A DNA stretch of 64,000 nucleotides from Collybiopsis luxurians FD-317 M1 (lineage: Eukaryota > Basidiomycota > Agaricomycetes > Agaricales > Omphalotaceae), in assembly GCA_000827265.1 (NCBI GenBank), contig KN834764.1, positions 81,347-145,346 on the forward strand. The letters are read 5' to 3'. The position numbers and the translations under genes were made by a program. Below are positions 32,302 through 47,089 of the stretch, piece by piece; the stretch's first letter is position 1; the number at the start of each line of letters is the position of its first letter. Under the pieces are notes generated by a model that was not told where the DNA came from, did not search any database, and was given only the letters and a program-made list of their open reading frames with translations.

Positions 32302-33806
32302 GTTTGTTAACTGAAACGGATTGATCGAGATTCGGTGTAAGATGTGGTTGTCAGTGTCACGCTGCAACAGTTCCGTATGACTGCTTAAATTCCCAAGTAA
32401 ACATAGGCACGCTAGAAGCACTTGCAGCGCCGTCAGCCAGATCGCCGCAACAGCTGGTCCCGAAGGTTTACTTCGCTCAGAGAATTCTGGTATCGTTGGG
32501 CACATTGCCGATAGTACTTTTAATCTAAGAGCCAGAACATTGCAATCTGCATCTTACAGAAAGCAAACATAGACTGGCCAATGCTCGCAAGTCATTGCTC
32601 ACATAAAACTTAAACAAGGCATAACAAAAATGACTGTATTGGGATACGTTCTGGTCAATCTCCCGGATTATGACCCGTAAATATCCGCTTTCTTTGACCA
32701 TTATCATGGGTGTATTCTCCGTCGAAGCCTCCCCGGTATACGACGATTCTGCTGAAGACTGCTTCTGTCATCTGAACAGTCCCGTGTTTGAGACGAAGGC
32801 GGTCGATGAATTTGATCGTTTGACAGGGAAATCCAGAAAGGTTGCGATAACGAGTGAATTCTATCCGGTCTGGGAGTTATGACGGCCACGAACGGGAGCG
32901 CGTGCAACTGTAGTAGTGAAAGTATCACGGCAATTGAGATTAGAAAAAAGGGCAGAAAGTATAAATGAGCTTTCATAAACATATTCGAAGTGATTTCAGA
33001 CTCTAGCTGGCGTTATAGAATGAGATAATAGATTTAATGACTGTAAAAATGGGTCAACATACCGTCACAAACAGTCTATCCGATTCCTCAAAGCTCGAAG
33101 ATGTAGGGGTAGATGAAAATCGGGGATGGTGAGCTATCATACCCACCAACGTTCTTATAAATTGTCCGCGCCGTTTACATGAGGCAGCATGAGGCCCGAC
33201 AACTATGTCAAGGACCGAGGTTTTCTGCGGGTTGAAGTAATCGGATCTTCGAACAACTTACTCTTCATTAAATTCCGGAGAATTTATTCTAAGGCACACG
33301 TCTCTAAGTCAAAATATTAATACTTTCAGGTCCGTTACGGAGACAGCGGCCTTGCCCTTGGGACGTGGGCCAGCGGTAGTAGGCTGTCATTAGAATCCGG
33401 CACTCTCGAAATCAAGTCTGAATGGCGGCCTTGGATATCGAATGCCGCATACATGATTTTCAGCGATCTACTACGGAAGATAATTCCTGTTCGCGAGCGT
33501 ACGACAGCGACGAGGAAGCCTACCTGGTGTCAAGATTTGAGTTCGCGTGAGGCAATCTTAGTCTCTAAAGCCTTTTTAGCAGCCGATATGGGCTTTCAAC
33601 AGAGTTTGTGGAAATGCAGACTACTAAGCTGTTTTCATTTTGCAACCTGACCCTAAGTACTGAGTGGTGAGTTGCGGACAAGGAAGAAATAAGTTAGGCG
33701 CCCACAGCTTGGCGCTAATACTAGTAGATAAGATAAGATTACAGAGGCCCATGACAAAGCGCCTTGGCCGGATTTATGTTCCGTATCCTTCCCTCGTCCC
33801 TCTTCA
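32302..33806. other. Intergenic DNA
   Basis: The first 120 bp or so resemble the upstream region of the second STAND copy (54703-54800). A minus-strand frame at 32982-32704 starts with a signal-peptide-like run (FLPFFLISIAVILSLLQL) followed by low-complexity sequence; I could not confirm it as a gene. Nothing else is supported. Confidence 0.45.
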
Positions 33807-35761
<1,955 letters not shown>

Positions 35762-36633
35762 ACCTGTGCGATGTAGTGTTTTCCCTTTCGGTCGGAATTT
35801 TATCGTTAATACTCACGTAATACATGGACCGCGGGTCCGCTTTGCTCTCCATTTCTCCAATCTCCTTGAAATTCGCCGGTATACTAAGACTCATAGTGGG
35901 CTAGCTGGTAAGGCACAATTCAAACATTCTCGACTACCGACTTCATTACTACTCGTCATAACATTTCGGAATTTTGCAAGCTCATTGTCGATCGTTATAA
36001 GCGGATTTCCACGAACTAGAACTCCCTATCGTCCTTCTGTGGAATTTATTGCAGACAGTTTATTCATTCAGCTATTTACTAGCTCGTTGACAGGAATTAC
36101 TATGTGTGTCATTGAACTACCTCCATAAACCTTATTGAAACTTTTCCGGGCGGTGTAGCCTGGGGTAGCTTGATTTGGTATAGTTCTCCGAAGGGGCGTA
36201 CAATCAGGTGCAATCCGTGGAGTTTGCCTTCTATTTCCTTCCATTACAAGTAGGATGTCAAGTCGCCAGCCTAAGATACCTACGCCTATCTTAGTGGACT
36301 CAATCGTGAATTGGGACCTAGAATGCATGATTACAGACCATTTTCTCTTTCCATTTTAATTTTACTGTTCCGAGGCTTCGTCACCGATTGGGATAACGGA
36401 AGAATCACTATCGCGGGTCTCCTTGAGGTAAAGCTGCTGTGTCTAGTGCGTCACTTTATCCACAGTTGGATAAGCGAGTGATTTCTCGGAAGAGAAGCGA
36501 CGACTCCGTATTCAACTCTATCAGATGGATGATTTTCTCCAGCCCATAAAAGACTGGGGTAGCTGAACACCGCCGATGCCACATTCTGTGCACACACCCA
36601 GAGTTCCACCCCCTTCAGTCGCATATACTTGCT
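35762..36633. other. Intergenic DNA between LPD1 and the O-methyltransferase
   Basis: No gene recognised on either strand. Confidence 0.5.
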
Positions 36634-38601
36634 ATGTCTTCCGAACTCGAACGTCTGCTCGACGTCATCACTAAGGCCGTCGCATCGCTTAATCTCGCTT
36701 GCTCTGCCGATGGGACTAGGCTTCCGGACATTAAGGAGCCCTTTGAGCCTTCGTCGGAGAAATTCCGAAGTAATCATCAAGCGTTGCAAGCTGCGAGAAT
36801 CATTAGTGCGGCTGCTTTACAGCTAGAAGCAATCGTGGCACCTCCACAAGTCGTTTTGTATCATGTTGTAGGAGGGGTGAGTTGTTCTCATGTCCTAGCT
36901 CCTCGAGCCACTGGTGACTTTATTGCCTTTTTCAGTTCTTCAAGTCTATGGCCTTGCGTATCTGTCTGGAATCTCATGTCACCGAGATATTGAGAGACGC
37001 TGGAAGCGAGGTTCATTTTGTTCATAATGCTGTCTACTTCTTTCGAGACTCACTGGCGCGTCGCATCATTGTCTGTTGACAGGGAATGTACGTCCAAGAT
37101 ATCGCCAAGCGCAACGGTCAAGATCCTCAGAAGCTGGGTATGTGCTTGCTCGGTCGCGATCATTGACACTTCCTGCTCAACATAGTCTAGCTCGGTTTCT
37201 CCGATACCTTTGCTCGAATCATGTCTACAGAGAAGTATCCCCCGACGTTTTTGCGAATAATCGCATCTCGAGCTTGCTTGACACGAAGAAGACCATTGAG
37301 GAGCTTCAATCGAAGTACGTCTCCGAATTCTCGGAGTCCTATTTGGACTGTTTTTTTTTTGATGTACTTTTTTTTTGTTGGATAGACCGTTGGACAAGTA
37401 CAAGAACTCCGATGGGATGGCTGCGTTGGTTGGACATCAGTAGGGTGTTGTTTTGCTTGAGACTGGAAACGCGTCTTCAATCACTTTTCCGTTTACAGTT
37501 TGGACGAATGCTTCAAAGGCGCCGCGTACGCTTGGGAAGCTCTCAACGACCCCGCTATGGCTCATATGGACTCCGTTACGCCTCTGAATAAAGCTTACAA
37601 CACAGAGATGCCGTATTTCGACTTTTTGCAACAGGAGGACCAAGGAATACGACGTCTTCGGTTTGATTCGAGCATGGAGGGAATGGAAAGAATGCAGCCT
37701 CCTGATATCACGTTGAATGGTAATTTCCATTTCTTTGTGTACTTGAGTCCGCAATTAACCGTCTTCCTTCAGCGTTTGAATGGAGTACGCTTCCTAAAGG
37801 CTCAAAAGTGGTGGATGTAGGAGGTGGTGTCGGAAATGTCTTCTTTCCGTTGGCAGCGAAGTTTCCGGAACTGAAAATTGTCGTGCAAGACTTGCCTGAA
37901 GTAGTCGGGAACGCGAACAAGGTACGATGAAAACGCACTGTACGATTTTCGTTCCAGTGCTGATAGCACTTTTTAAGGTTTGGACAGAAAGGATGCCCGC
38001 GGCGCTTGAAAGCGGACAAGTTACACTGCAGGGTGAGCTCAGCGTTATCCTGAGGGGGTCCCATATACTGAAAAAATATATCAAGCCCATAATTTCTTCA
38101 ATCCACAGCCGGAGACAGATGTCTCTGTTTTCTTTGTCAAGCATGTACTTCACAATTGGTCCGACGCCAGCTGCGTCAAGATTCTAAAGCGTCTTCGCGA
38201 TGCCTCGTCCAAGTCGACCAGACTGGTCATTATGGATAGCGCGATGCCTTACGTCTGTCGAGCTCCAAGGAACTCAGACCTCTGTTCCGATAACCTGAAA
38301 GAGTCGGTAGCGGAGGAGGCACCGGAGCCTCTTTTGGCAAACTTTGGAGCATTGAATGAGACGTCGTACGTTCTCGATATGGTGGTAAGAAGAATGTTTC
38401 GCTTCCCATTCTATAACCTTATTTAAGGGTTGATTTCATCAGATGTTCGTCATTCTCAACGCACAGGAACGGACCTATTCTCATTTGGATCGTTTACTGA
38501 ATGAAGCGGGATGGGTTGTTTCTTCTGTGAGGCGTAAACCTGGAGATGCTGCCTTCGTACAGATTGAAGCGAAACCTGGGAATACGCAGCTAAAGCTGTA
38601 G
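36634..38601 (+). CDS. O-methyltransferase, COMT-like (family 2)
   Basis: SAM-dependent O-methyltransferase, probably acting on a small phenolic or polyketide-type substrate. Start MSSELERLLDVITKAVASLN. The N-terminal dimerisation winged helix includes MYVQDIAKRNGQDPQKLARF, RYLCSNHVYREVSPDVF and NNRISSLL. The SAM-binding motif is KVVDVGGGVGNVFFPLAAKF, followed by IVVQDLPEVV. The catalytic-base region is VKHVLHNWSDASCVKILK, with His positioned as in plant and fungal COMTs. C-terminus: MFVILNAQERTYSHLDRLLN, EAGW, stop at 38601. About ten introns, some very close together. No biosynthetic core enzyme is nearby, so a gene cluster is not supported. Confidence 0.88.
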
Positions 38602-38979
38602 TTAGGAGGGTCGAAGGTGTTCTCAATTCTATATTATAGCTTATAGTAATCAGTTTCTGAGTTCGTTTGCTTCTTTTTATATATATTTTAATATTTATTC
38701 AAGTCACGTCTCATTCACGTGCCCGCGTTCTTGTGAAATTTCGGGGGATGCGGATGCCGCAGCTTGTACTAGAACCACCACGACGTCAATTTCCGACGAG
38801 CTTTAGCAGGCCAGCTCACGAGGTCCATCAAGATTTTTCTTTGCGAATCCTTACGAACTCTCGCCTTTATCTTCAAGCGAGCTTGATCAGCTTTCCTCAC
38901 CATCTCCGCTGGACGCACTGTATTCTTAGCTTCCCCACTTCAATCGAATTTTTCAGTCAAGAAACAGTCAAATCAAAAC
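38602..38979. other. Intergenic DNA
   Basis: Contains the 3' flank of the O-methyltransferase and the promoter of the next gene. No other feature recognised. Confidence 0.45.
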
Positions 38980-39814
38980 ATGGTTATTCCTCGCCCGTCT
39001 CCGCTTTTTCTATTTCTCTTCTTTGGACTCTGTCTTCTCAACGCCCGCCTCGCGTCTGCGCGGTTGTACCCTACTTGCCCTGTCCAAGGCACGGTCTATT
39101 ACAGTCGAAAGTGTGACCCTATTACATGGAAGGATGACGAAAAGAGTCCGAATATGCGAGACATGGGCTTGATTTCTGTGGATCTGTATATGGGAGAGAA
39201 GGTAAATGTGGTGCTCGCTTGAACCTGATCTTTAACTGATTGTATGAAAGTTTATCTACACAATTGACCAAACTTACGCAGACGCTGGATCGATAATGTT
39301 TTGCCCTCCGAGCCCTGAGGACTTTGATTGGCCAAAAAATTCTGAATCCAACTTTTTGTGAGTCATCTTCACCCGATTTTCGGGAACAGCATTGAACCTG
39401 CTTGGCAGTACAATTCGGTTCAAAGGCGACGGTGAAAATTGCACAGTCTACACGCATGACTTCCGTATCTCTGGTATCTCTAGCCTCGACGCGACTTCTC
39501 TCAATACGTTCTCCGAGTTTGTTCAAGCACCAGGGACTTCTACTTTGACCGCTTCTTCCAGTATTGCTACTGCGACGTCTTCTACTTCGACTTTGAATCA
39601 TCAACGTCCTTCAGGCTATGACACGAGCTCGACAACGGTCTACGCTGACCCTTTACCTGGCTCCGGCAAAGATGGCAAAGTCGACATCAATCGTGCGCAT
39701 CACAAGTATCACGGCGGCGCGTTCTCGTGGAAAGCAATGGACACTGAGAAGATGAAGTTTCGGTTTGTCTTCATCGTATGGCCAGCCTTGATTGGTATTT
39801 GCATGGCTCTGTAG
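38980..39814 (+). CDS. Secreted Ser/Thr-rich protein with C-terminal hydrophobic tail
   Basis: Three exons. Exon 1 (38980-39201) encodes a long signal peptide (PSPLFLFLFFGLCLLNARLA) and YPTCPVQGTVYYSRKCDPI. Exon 2 runs from FIYTIDQTYADAGSIMFCPP. Exon 3 continues TIRFKGDGENCTVYTHDFRI after a 51-bp intron. A Ser/Thr-rich linker (about 39515-39610) precedes a basic stretch and a C-terminal hydrophobic segment (FVFIVWPALIGICMAL, stop 39814). This suggests a GPI-anchored or type I surface protein with several conserved-looking cysteines in the ectodomain. No family recognised. Confidence 0.7.
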
Positions 39815-40282
39815 ACCCGGCTAGGCTGTTTTTCTCTACTGTTGCGATACCTCCTGCACAAGCTTTATGTTTTTGCATTTTCTCAGCAATACGCTTTTTT
39901 CCCTTTATTTATGAAACCCTTCCCACCTCAAGCACTCGTTCCACCTCTCCATAATCGGTTTGTGTGTTTCCCACTATGTTGTATACAATACCTCCAGTGT
40001 AGTATGTTGTACAGATAACGAGTCTACTATAATTACCATCCTGCGAAACCCTACATAGCTTGTACGATATAATTCCTCACGACATCGCCGCGAATGATGA
40101 ATACTAGTTTTTATCTCTGATCTTCCAAAGTTTCTCGCTTGTCAGCTGAGTCAATTGAGGATAATTGCTACGAAGAGAATCTCGAAATCGCTTTGAGCAA
40201 CGCAGTAAGTCATAAGTTAGATGATAGTACACTGTACAGATAACAAAAGTATACACATAAGTAGCACATTCTAAATCCTCTC
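39815..40282. other. Intergenic DNA between convergent genes
   Basis: 3' regions of the secreted protein gene and the F-box/LRR gene. No separate feature recognised. Confidence 0.5.
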
Positions 40283-42878
40283 TCAAGCAGCAGTCTCCTG
40301 GTCCCGATAGCCTCCAATAAACCTTGAAATACTCATCAAGCTTTTCCTCTTGCTCGTGTTCCGTGCGCCACCTTCCGTACTTTCGTCCTCGGCGCCATCG
40401 AGATGGTTAACCTTGGACCACTTCCCGCCAACGTTTAACCTGCTTCTCATTCTGCCTTTCGGTTTAATCACCTGCACCCGCCACTCCCTCTTCCGACTCG
40501 GAGTCCAAGTTGAATTTTGACCGATGCTGCTTCCGATTCCGCTACCCGGCGCCAGTGCGGTACTCTTCATAATCAAAGGGTCCTTCCTGCTATTCCGACT
40601 GGTACTCCCACCGTCGACGGTGAATGTCTTATTCCCGGGCATCCAGCCTGTGCGACGACCGCCGGAACCCCGAGAGGGAGAGGTGCTCAGCTCAATGTCG
40701 TAGCGTTTTGTGAGTAGCGAGGTGAAGTATTCGCCGCCTCGTTCGTTCGCGGAGAGGGTGATGATAGTAGTGGTCGTCGTCGTCGTCTGAGGTTGTAGAG
40801 TGGTAGCGGTAGTTGGTGCGTTAGCGGAAGAGGGTACAGGTCCGAGAGCATCAATACCAGTACCACCCAAAGACAACACCGACGACCTCAAAGATCGCGC
40901 CAAAGCCCGCGCCGCACCCACCCGCGGCTCAGGCTCTACAACAGTCCGACGCCGTATACGATACGTAGCGTGTTGCATGATCTGCACTGGCTGGGATCGA
41001 ATTCTGGAGGTATCGCATGCGCCCCATTGGTTGATGCACGCGACGAGGGTGATACTTTCCAGCAAGGGGTGGGTGAGATTGAGAGGTGTGTCGGTTTTAT
41101 TGTTGTGGGAAGCAAGCGGAGGGGTACTGATACTGGTGCGACGAGTGGTGGGAAGGATGGATCGTGTGTGTTTTGCAAATGATGATGAGGATGATAAGAA
41201 TGATGAGGGAGACGATGGCGATCCTATCCATTCCAAGCCACTGCGCTGCGGCTTTTCGTCTAGAGCGATATGTGCAGCTGCGTTTGCCAGATCTCCGTCG
41301 CTCGTCTTGAACACTTTCCATACCTCGAGGTGCTTCAATTGGAAATACGGGATAGCTCCTACACCATGAATCTTGCCACGGAAATTTTCCCTGCGTCGAA
41401 GGATGTTGGGTATATCACGCTGAGGGAAAAAAACAAAAAAAGTCAGCTCAACCACTTATAACGACGGAGGCAGGAACCCGGCACACACCCAATAAAACGT
41501 CTCTTTCGCTCTCGTCGAAACCAGAAGCTTGAAACTCTCCAATCCTCTCGGACAACTCTCGTACAGCTCCTGCAGCTCCTTAACCTGATCATACCACACC
41601 GGCCTATGATGCATATTTCCATCCTCATCAAACTCGTACGAATATTCCTGCACGCTCTCCGAGAAATCCACCCAGATACTCAGACTCCTCAATGTCCAAA
41701 GGCAGCCTAGATACCGCTTGACCCTGCTCAGCGCATGAGCACCGCAGTACGCCTTGTCCGTCAGCACGACCTCGCGCAATCGGCCCACGTGGGTGGCAGG
41801 GATCATTACAGTGGGTAGACCGCAACTACGATATCGAAGGAGAGGCGGATCGTTATACCTCGAGTGCGAGGCGGCGCTGAAAGCGTGATAGGTGAGGTAT
41901 CGCAAGGTCTTTCGATGCTCATGAATGAACTCGACGAACTGTTCTCTGGGGGCATCGTTGAATACGTCAGAGATGTCTACGATGCGGGCGTTGGAGATGG
42001 ACAGGGCGTGGAGGTGCGGCCAGCGTGCGTGGAGGAGGGGTCGGACGTCTATAATGCGTTTGGTGTGCATTGTGGCGCCGCCGTCGCCGAGGACGAGGGA
42101 TTCGAGGTCGGGGCATCGGTCGATGATCATGGACCAGAGAGCTTCAGGAAGTTCTTCTCCAGTCCATACGCGGACTGCGAGGACGGATCAGAGGGAATTG
42201 AAGATGGGATATTAAAAAAATACATACCCTTCCAGTCTAAATTCCGGGTATGCAATTCAGTGGTTAACGAGAAGCTGCGCAGGTTGGAAAAGGCGAACAG
42301 CTAAAGGAATCAAGTCGGTCTCTAATTTAACAGCAATTGCAATTACCTAAATCGGCTCACCTCGCTTTCAGGATCCAACGCCTCATTTCCAACGTTTGTC
42401 CCGATATCCTTCAGCTGCGGACATCCAGCTCGCAAACTAGCCCAAACTCTACTTGGAGGAGCCTCGAATCCATCCCAGATGAATCTTTTGAGTTGGTACA
42501 GATTCGGAGCCAGCAGCTCAACAGCATTGACCAGATCCCGTTCGCCTGCGAGACGTTTCTGAGAATGTTTTCGAAGATAGCTGGGTCGGAGTACGAGCGA
42601 TAGTACATTCCGAGCTACGTGTGGTCTGCCGAGAAGGAAATGGACGACTTTGAGGGAACGCTCGAGATCTCGGACCTCGATGTCGCGGTAAAGGTATATG
42701 AAGAGATTATGGTATATTGCTTTGGACTGTAGTAGGGAAGCGATTAGGTTGTATAAGATACGATATAATATAATTGAAGACATACGGTTAGAATCAAATT
42801 GAATACATCAGCTCCGGTGTTGACATGAGAGACTACCTCTCGTAGAATGTCTAATGGAAGAGTTTGAAATCGAGGCAT
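40283..42878 (-). CDS. F-box/LRR-like protein with long disordered C-terminus
   Basis: Start MPRFQTLPLDILREVVSHVN (42878), an F-box-like N-terminus continuing after an intron as SKAIYHNLFIYLYRDIEVRD. LRR-like helical segments follow: LAPNLYQLKRFIWDGFEAPP, FAFSNLRSFSLTTELH, IDRCPDLESLVLGDGGATMH and GCLWTLRSLSIWVDFSESVQ. A last intron (about 41455-41386) joins TFYW to RDIPNILRRRENFRG and QLKHLEVWKVF. The remaining 330 residues or so are low-complexity Ser/Thr/Arg-rich, with a poly-Thr run near 40770, ending at 40283. F-box proteins of this type are substrate adaptors of SCF ubiquitin ligases. The C-terminal extension is unusual. Frame and splice phases are consistent throughout. Confidence 0.75.
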
Positions 42879-43985
42879 TACTGAATACTGAAGATTTGCA
42901 GCTTGATGGCTACGTATTTATACTACCAATATCTTGTTCTTGTATTTTCTTTGTGATATTGGTTTAATTGTAATTTGAAGGGTCCACGCTTCAAACAGTG
43001 TACATGACAATAAAAGGAAGGTCTTGTCGGTCCAGGCGCGCTAATCAAAGGTCTTTGGGGCGCTTATCTGATGACTCATTGTACACGAGTTTTTTGACGC
43101 GGGGCGCCAATGCTATGCTATTGTTTTGTTTGCCACCAAACTTCAGCCTTCTTGTCGCCCAACTCGCTCGATATGTACGGCATCTATTGTTCATCATCGA
43201 CACGTAGCAAAGTAAGAGCCATCTTGCACGGACATGCTCCCTGGCGATGCATGTATTTGACTTCCATTATGACTTCTGCCGCTCGGCTTTGACTGTTAGT
43301 ATGTACAGCCCCCCTCGGCAAACCCTTAGCTCCAATTTTTATATGCTGGCCATTAGCCCATCTCAATACACGTCTGATGAATCGGTATGACCTGATACAA
43401 GAAGCAACATGGATCACTATGTTATGCGGCACGGTTGAATACCTGAACGCCGGCTTTTGCCACCAGTATTTTTTGCCTTTAGGTCTTTCACTGATCAAGT
43501 CTTTCGCTGCCAGGTGAGGTAAACAATCTTGGCTCCCTGTCCGTACCTTGGAAGTATTCAATCTTTGTCCACTAACTGCACGGCCCTTTTGATTCAACTA
43601 TTTTTTGCCACCTGTCGATTCATTCAAATCTTCAATTCTATCTCAAGCTGTACATACCAGGTACATCTATACATCTGCATCAAGCCAACTTCGAGATAAT
43701 CAAGTCTTGCATCGGGAATGCATACATACACGTCTAAGTATACACGAATATGCAAGGAAGTGAACATCCGTGCTAAGTGCTTCATCAAAGCTAAACAATC
43801 CGATTGACCTCTGAAACCTTAACTAGTTGTATTCTGGGCGGCCACGTCTTTCCATATACCCCCATTCTCCTCCTTCCCCTACAGTCCGTTCCTCGTGCAT
43901 TATTATCATATTTGTCGCCTCCGCCCCTTTCAAGCTCTTCCTAGTTCCCACCGATTACGGCTCTGAACGGAAGCGCGGAGAAATC
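42879..43985. other. Intergenic DNA, divergent promoters
   Basis: Upstream region of the F-box gene (minus) and of the membrane-protein gene (plus). An in-frame ATG at 43827 could extend the membrane protein by 53 residues, but the extension does not resemble family N-termini. No other feature recognised. Confidence 0.45.
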
Positions 43986-46074
43986 ATGGCTAGCGCCGAG
44001 GTTACGATGGATTTTTCATCCCTTTTTTACCAGAAGGTTTCTCCTCTAGTAGTGAATGCTATTGTACGTACAAAGTTCTTGAACTTTATTACGTTCACCT
44101 GATACTCATCGTTGACGATCTATTCATAGCTAACCTACCTGTTCTACGGTATGCTATTCCAATATGCGCCAAGTATTCAGTCGTATATTTAAAAGTCTCC
44201 AACCTTCTCGATGGCAGGCATCTTCTTGGTCTTATTCTGCATCTGCATATTTTCTCACCATCAACACGCCGGGGCTTCCGTCCGAAAGCCTTTGCAGAGG
44301 ACAGCTTTGATCGGGATGTTCCTTTTGGCTACAGTTACTTTGGTATTGGACACTGTCGCTACGATGAGACAGCTGTGGGTGGACTTGGGTCGATACTGGG
44401 GAGGCAGCAGCTCCTTGGATCAAAAAACGATTGAACATTATACGGTGTACATGGATATTATATGCGGGTGAGCACCTATGAAAAAAATATCTATCTAGAA
44501 ACTTTTTTACTTACGAGGGGGGCTTGCTACCGCCGACTCATCAGCACTATGATTTTCCTGCTTTACGTTTTAACCAAGTGCGCTCGTCCCTTGTCTTGAA
44601 ATTTACTCGCGTTGTGATAACCCTTCTGCTAGTTTTATCGCAGACCTCATTTTGGTTTGTACTCTGGCTGTCTTCGCCACACTTCATTCCAGATTCTGAG
44701 TTTTTACTCATGTAGATTCATCGAAACTATGTCGTTTGGAGCAGACGGCGGATCATGGTATGGGTTCCTCTATGTGTTTCCATAATAAACAACGGTGAGT
44801 ATAAATTCACTTTCAAGTTCTGCAAGTACTCGTTCCCTGATACTACGTGCCTTATTTCCTCCCACATAGCCCTTGCTATAATCGCCATAGGTTTCGAAGC
44901 CAGCGACATCTTACATTTTCCAACTCTTGCTGCTTCTTTCAAACAATATACCAATGGAGACAAACTCATTCTTACCTATCTCCTCGTGAACGTCTTTTTG
45001 AATTTCGGTTTAACAGGATGCCTTGGTCAGTTCCGTCCACTACTTACTGTACATAATTAAGGTCAAAAGTACTTACTTTGCTGAATTGGTTTACCCTATG
45101 CAGCGGGAAGAATCTGGTGGATAGGGAGGGTGTCGGAAAGGGTGTTGGGGAATCAAACACTGAGAAGGAAGTATAACTCTGCTGTTGCTCTAACGTGAGG
45201 AGTTGACAAGTCGCTTTTTCCGCCTACTTGGTATTGGTACTTATTTTCCGAGTTTCGTTCTACTAGACTGGAGTCGGGAATTCTCTATCCCATCACCCTG
45301 ATTGTTTCGGTAGCAGTCACAATCCATCGCCCAACAACACCTACCATGTATCCTTTTCTTGTCCAAGTCGTCGTAAGTGTAAAAAGGCTCAGTACGCATA
45401 AAAACAACTCTGAACTCAATTCGAAACAGGGCATCGCACCAACGCTCATCATAGTCCGCACAGTCCTAGGAATCAGCGTCGAACAAACTCGGGAAACTGA
45501 TTCAGATGGAGACGATAACTCAAAGACGCTAGACACCTACAGAGGAGCGTTTAGCAGTCAGAATCGCAATGAGAAGGTCGGAAATCGCACCCCCACCTCA
45601 CGGCGGTCCAATCGCAGTTCATTCGGCAATCGATTTGCGATTCCTTTACGCCGTGATACAATGACCACAATCTCACAGGTTGAGATACCAGAATCCATCA
45701 TCGAGGAATCAATGTTCCGGATTGGTACTAGCCCCTCCCGGGGTGCGCCGGGCGCACAGCCGGAAAACCGCGGGACTGGTTTTAGGTTTCCTGGGTATCA
45801 AAGTGGTCATTCCACCACTACCAGAGGTGCCACCTCTAATCCTCACGAGAATGGAATACAAATGCCGATGCAAATACACTCCGAGTCGCGACAATCCAAA
45901 CCTAGAAGACCGCCGCGCACTCCGCGGGGTGCTCGGGCGCAAAGGTCCATTGACGAAACAACCACTGAAGGCGAAGCGGGATCCCAGAATCCGAGGCTGA
46001 ATGTTGTAGTGCACACTTCAGTTGAAAAGGTCTCGGAATACCGACCTCGTTTTCAGTTACAGTCATTTTCTTGA
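43986..46074 (+). CDS. Multi-pass membrane protein, basidiomycete orphan family
   Basis: About seven predicted transmembrane segments over eight or so exons, an architecture common in Agaricomycetes and of unknown function. Start MASAEVTMDFSSLFYQKVSP. TM1 (LTYLFYGIFLVLFCICIF) spans two splices. TM2 is ALIGMFLLATVTLVLDTVAT. TM3 ends in ADLILIHRNYVVWSRRRIM. TM4 is VWVPLCVSIINNALAIIAIG, TM5 LILTYLLVNVFLNFGLTGCL, followed by AGRIWWIGR and LESGILYPITLIVSVAV. The cytoplasmic tail (about 210 residues) is polar, Arg/Ser/Thr-rich and intrinsically disordered, ending at 46074. The TM3 RxxxVW(S/N)R pattern is typical of the family. Receptor-like function is inference. Confidence 0.72.
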
Positions 46075-46597
46075 GAATGGATGTACCAAGTAATTATATT
46101 TTCTTCCGAAGTACTGTGCATAAAGACTAAGAAAGTACTGTACTATTTCAAGTGGAGTTCATGAATCATTGGTTATGATGCTTGATGCACAGTCAAGTTT
46201 AGTTCATTGGTTTAGAGCTACTATAGTCTACCATATACTGATGCAAGGCAAGTTCAGTTCATTGTAAGCGCTGGTCAGGAAGTGAGGCTTAGCCACTTTA
46301 AAATGTTCAATCTGTACATATTAGAATGCTTCTGAGGACTGAAGCTTAAGCTACATTGAACACTACTTTGATTCATTCAATGCAGTGCTCTCTGGGAAAA
46401 TTTTTTCGGTGTGAAATGGCATTTTAATTTTTCACAGGTCCAAAATTATTGGTCTGCCAAAAAAACACTGAAAATGTGACTGGACCAACAGTAGTTCAAA
46501 GCCCAACATGACACAAAATGTAGTTGGAATATCCAAGGCAAAAATCCTGAGCTTTGTCTGATGACATTCACTGTAAAACCTACCACATGGCAAATAA
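46075..46597. other. AT-rich repeat-derived DNA
   Basis: Contains scattered near-repeats of a TTCATTGGTTTAG-like string and an AT-rich stretch. No gene seen. It marks the left border of the 46-56 kb repeat region. Confidence 0.4.
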
Positions 46598-46865
46598 CAC
46601 CTGGGAAGTCTTCCTACTCATCAGGAAAAACCCTAAAGCCCAGGCTATCTAGGCTGGCCAGGGGACACCCCTGAAATCCTAGGCAACCTCAGGCATCCTG
46701 AGGCCATCTCAAAGCCATTTCAACTGGCCTCAGAGATCCCAGGGAGCCCAGGTCACCCCAGGGATCCTCAGGGATCTTGAGGCTCCCTAGGATTTGGGGG
46801 GTGTCCCTGGGCAGCCTGGGCTTCAGGACATTTTTCCTGATGCTGTATATCTACTTCCTGGGTCA
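46598..46865. repeat. Short inverted-repeat (MITE-like) element
   Basis: Left half (ACCTGGGAAGTC, CATCAGGAAAAA, GCCCAGGCT, GGGGACACCCC, AATCCTAGG) pairs in order with the right half read in reverse (ACCCAGGAAGTA, CATCAGGAAAAA, GCCCAGGCT, AGGGACACCCC, AATCCTAGG). The middle is rich in CCTGAGG/CCTCAGG palindromes. No coding capacity. Termini and target duplication were not resolved. Confidence 0.7.
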
Positions 46866-47089
46866 CAAGATCATAGGGTGATTTCCAATAGTTTCTGTAT
46901 GCTGAGCAGGATGCAGCACCACAGTCCACCCCCCTGGTTGAATCACCAACAAAGAGAAATGAGGCCCACAAAATATGGGAAAGTTCCGGGATGATGGTGG
47001 TTCAGGATCAAGAAGCGTCCACTGTGTAGGACATCATTCTCCATAAAATACTTTCCTGTGATGACCTGTACCATATTGTGTCTGGGTAC

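Noticed and set aside
32704..32982. Small secreted protein candidate on the minus strand
   Set aside because: Signal-peptide-like start, but the remainder is Arg/Ser/Pro filler with no homology or splice support; left as uncertain intergenic.
38602..46074. Secondary-metabolite cluster around the O-methyltransferase
   Set aside because: No PKS, NRPS, terpene synthase, P450 or transporter nearby; neighbours are a secreted protein, an F-box gene and a membrane protein.
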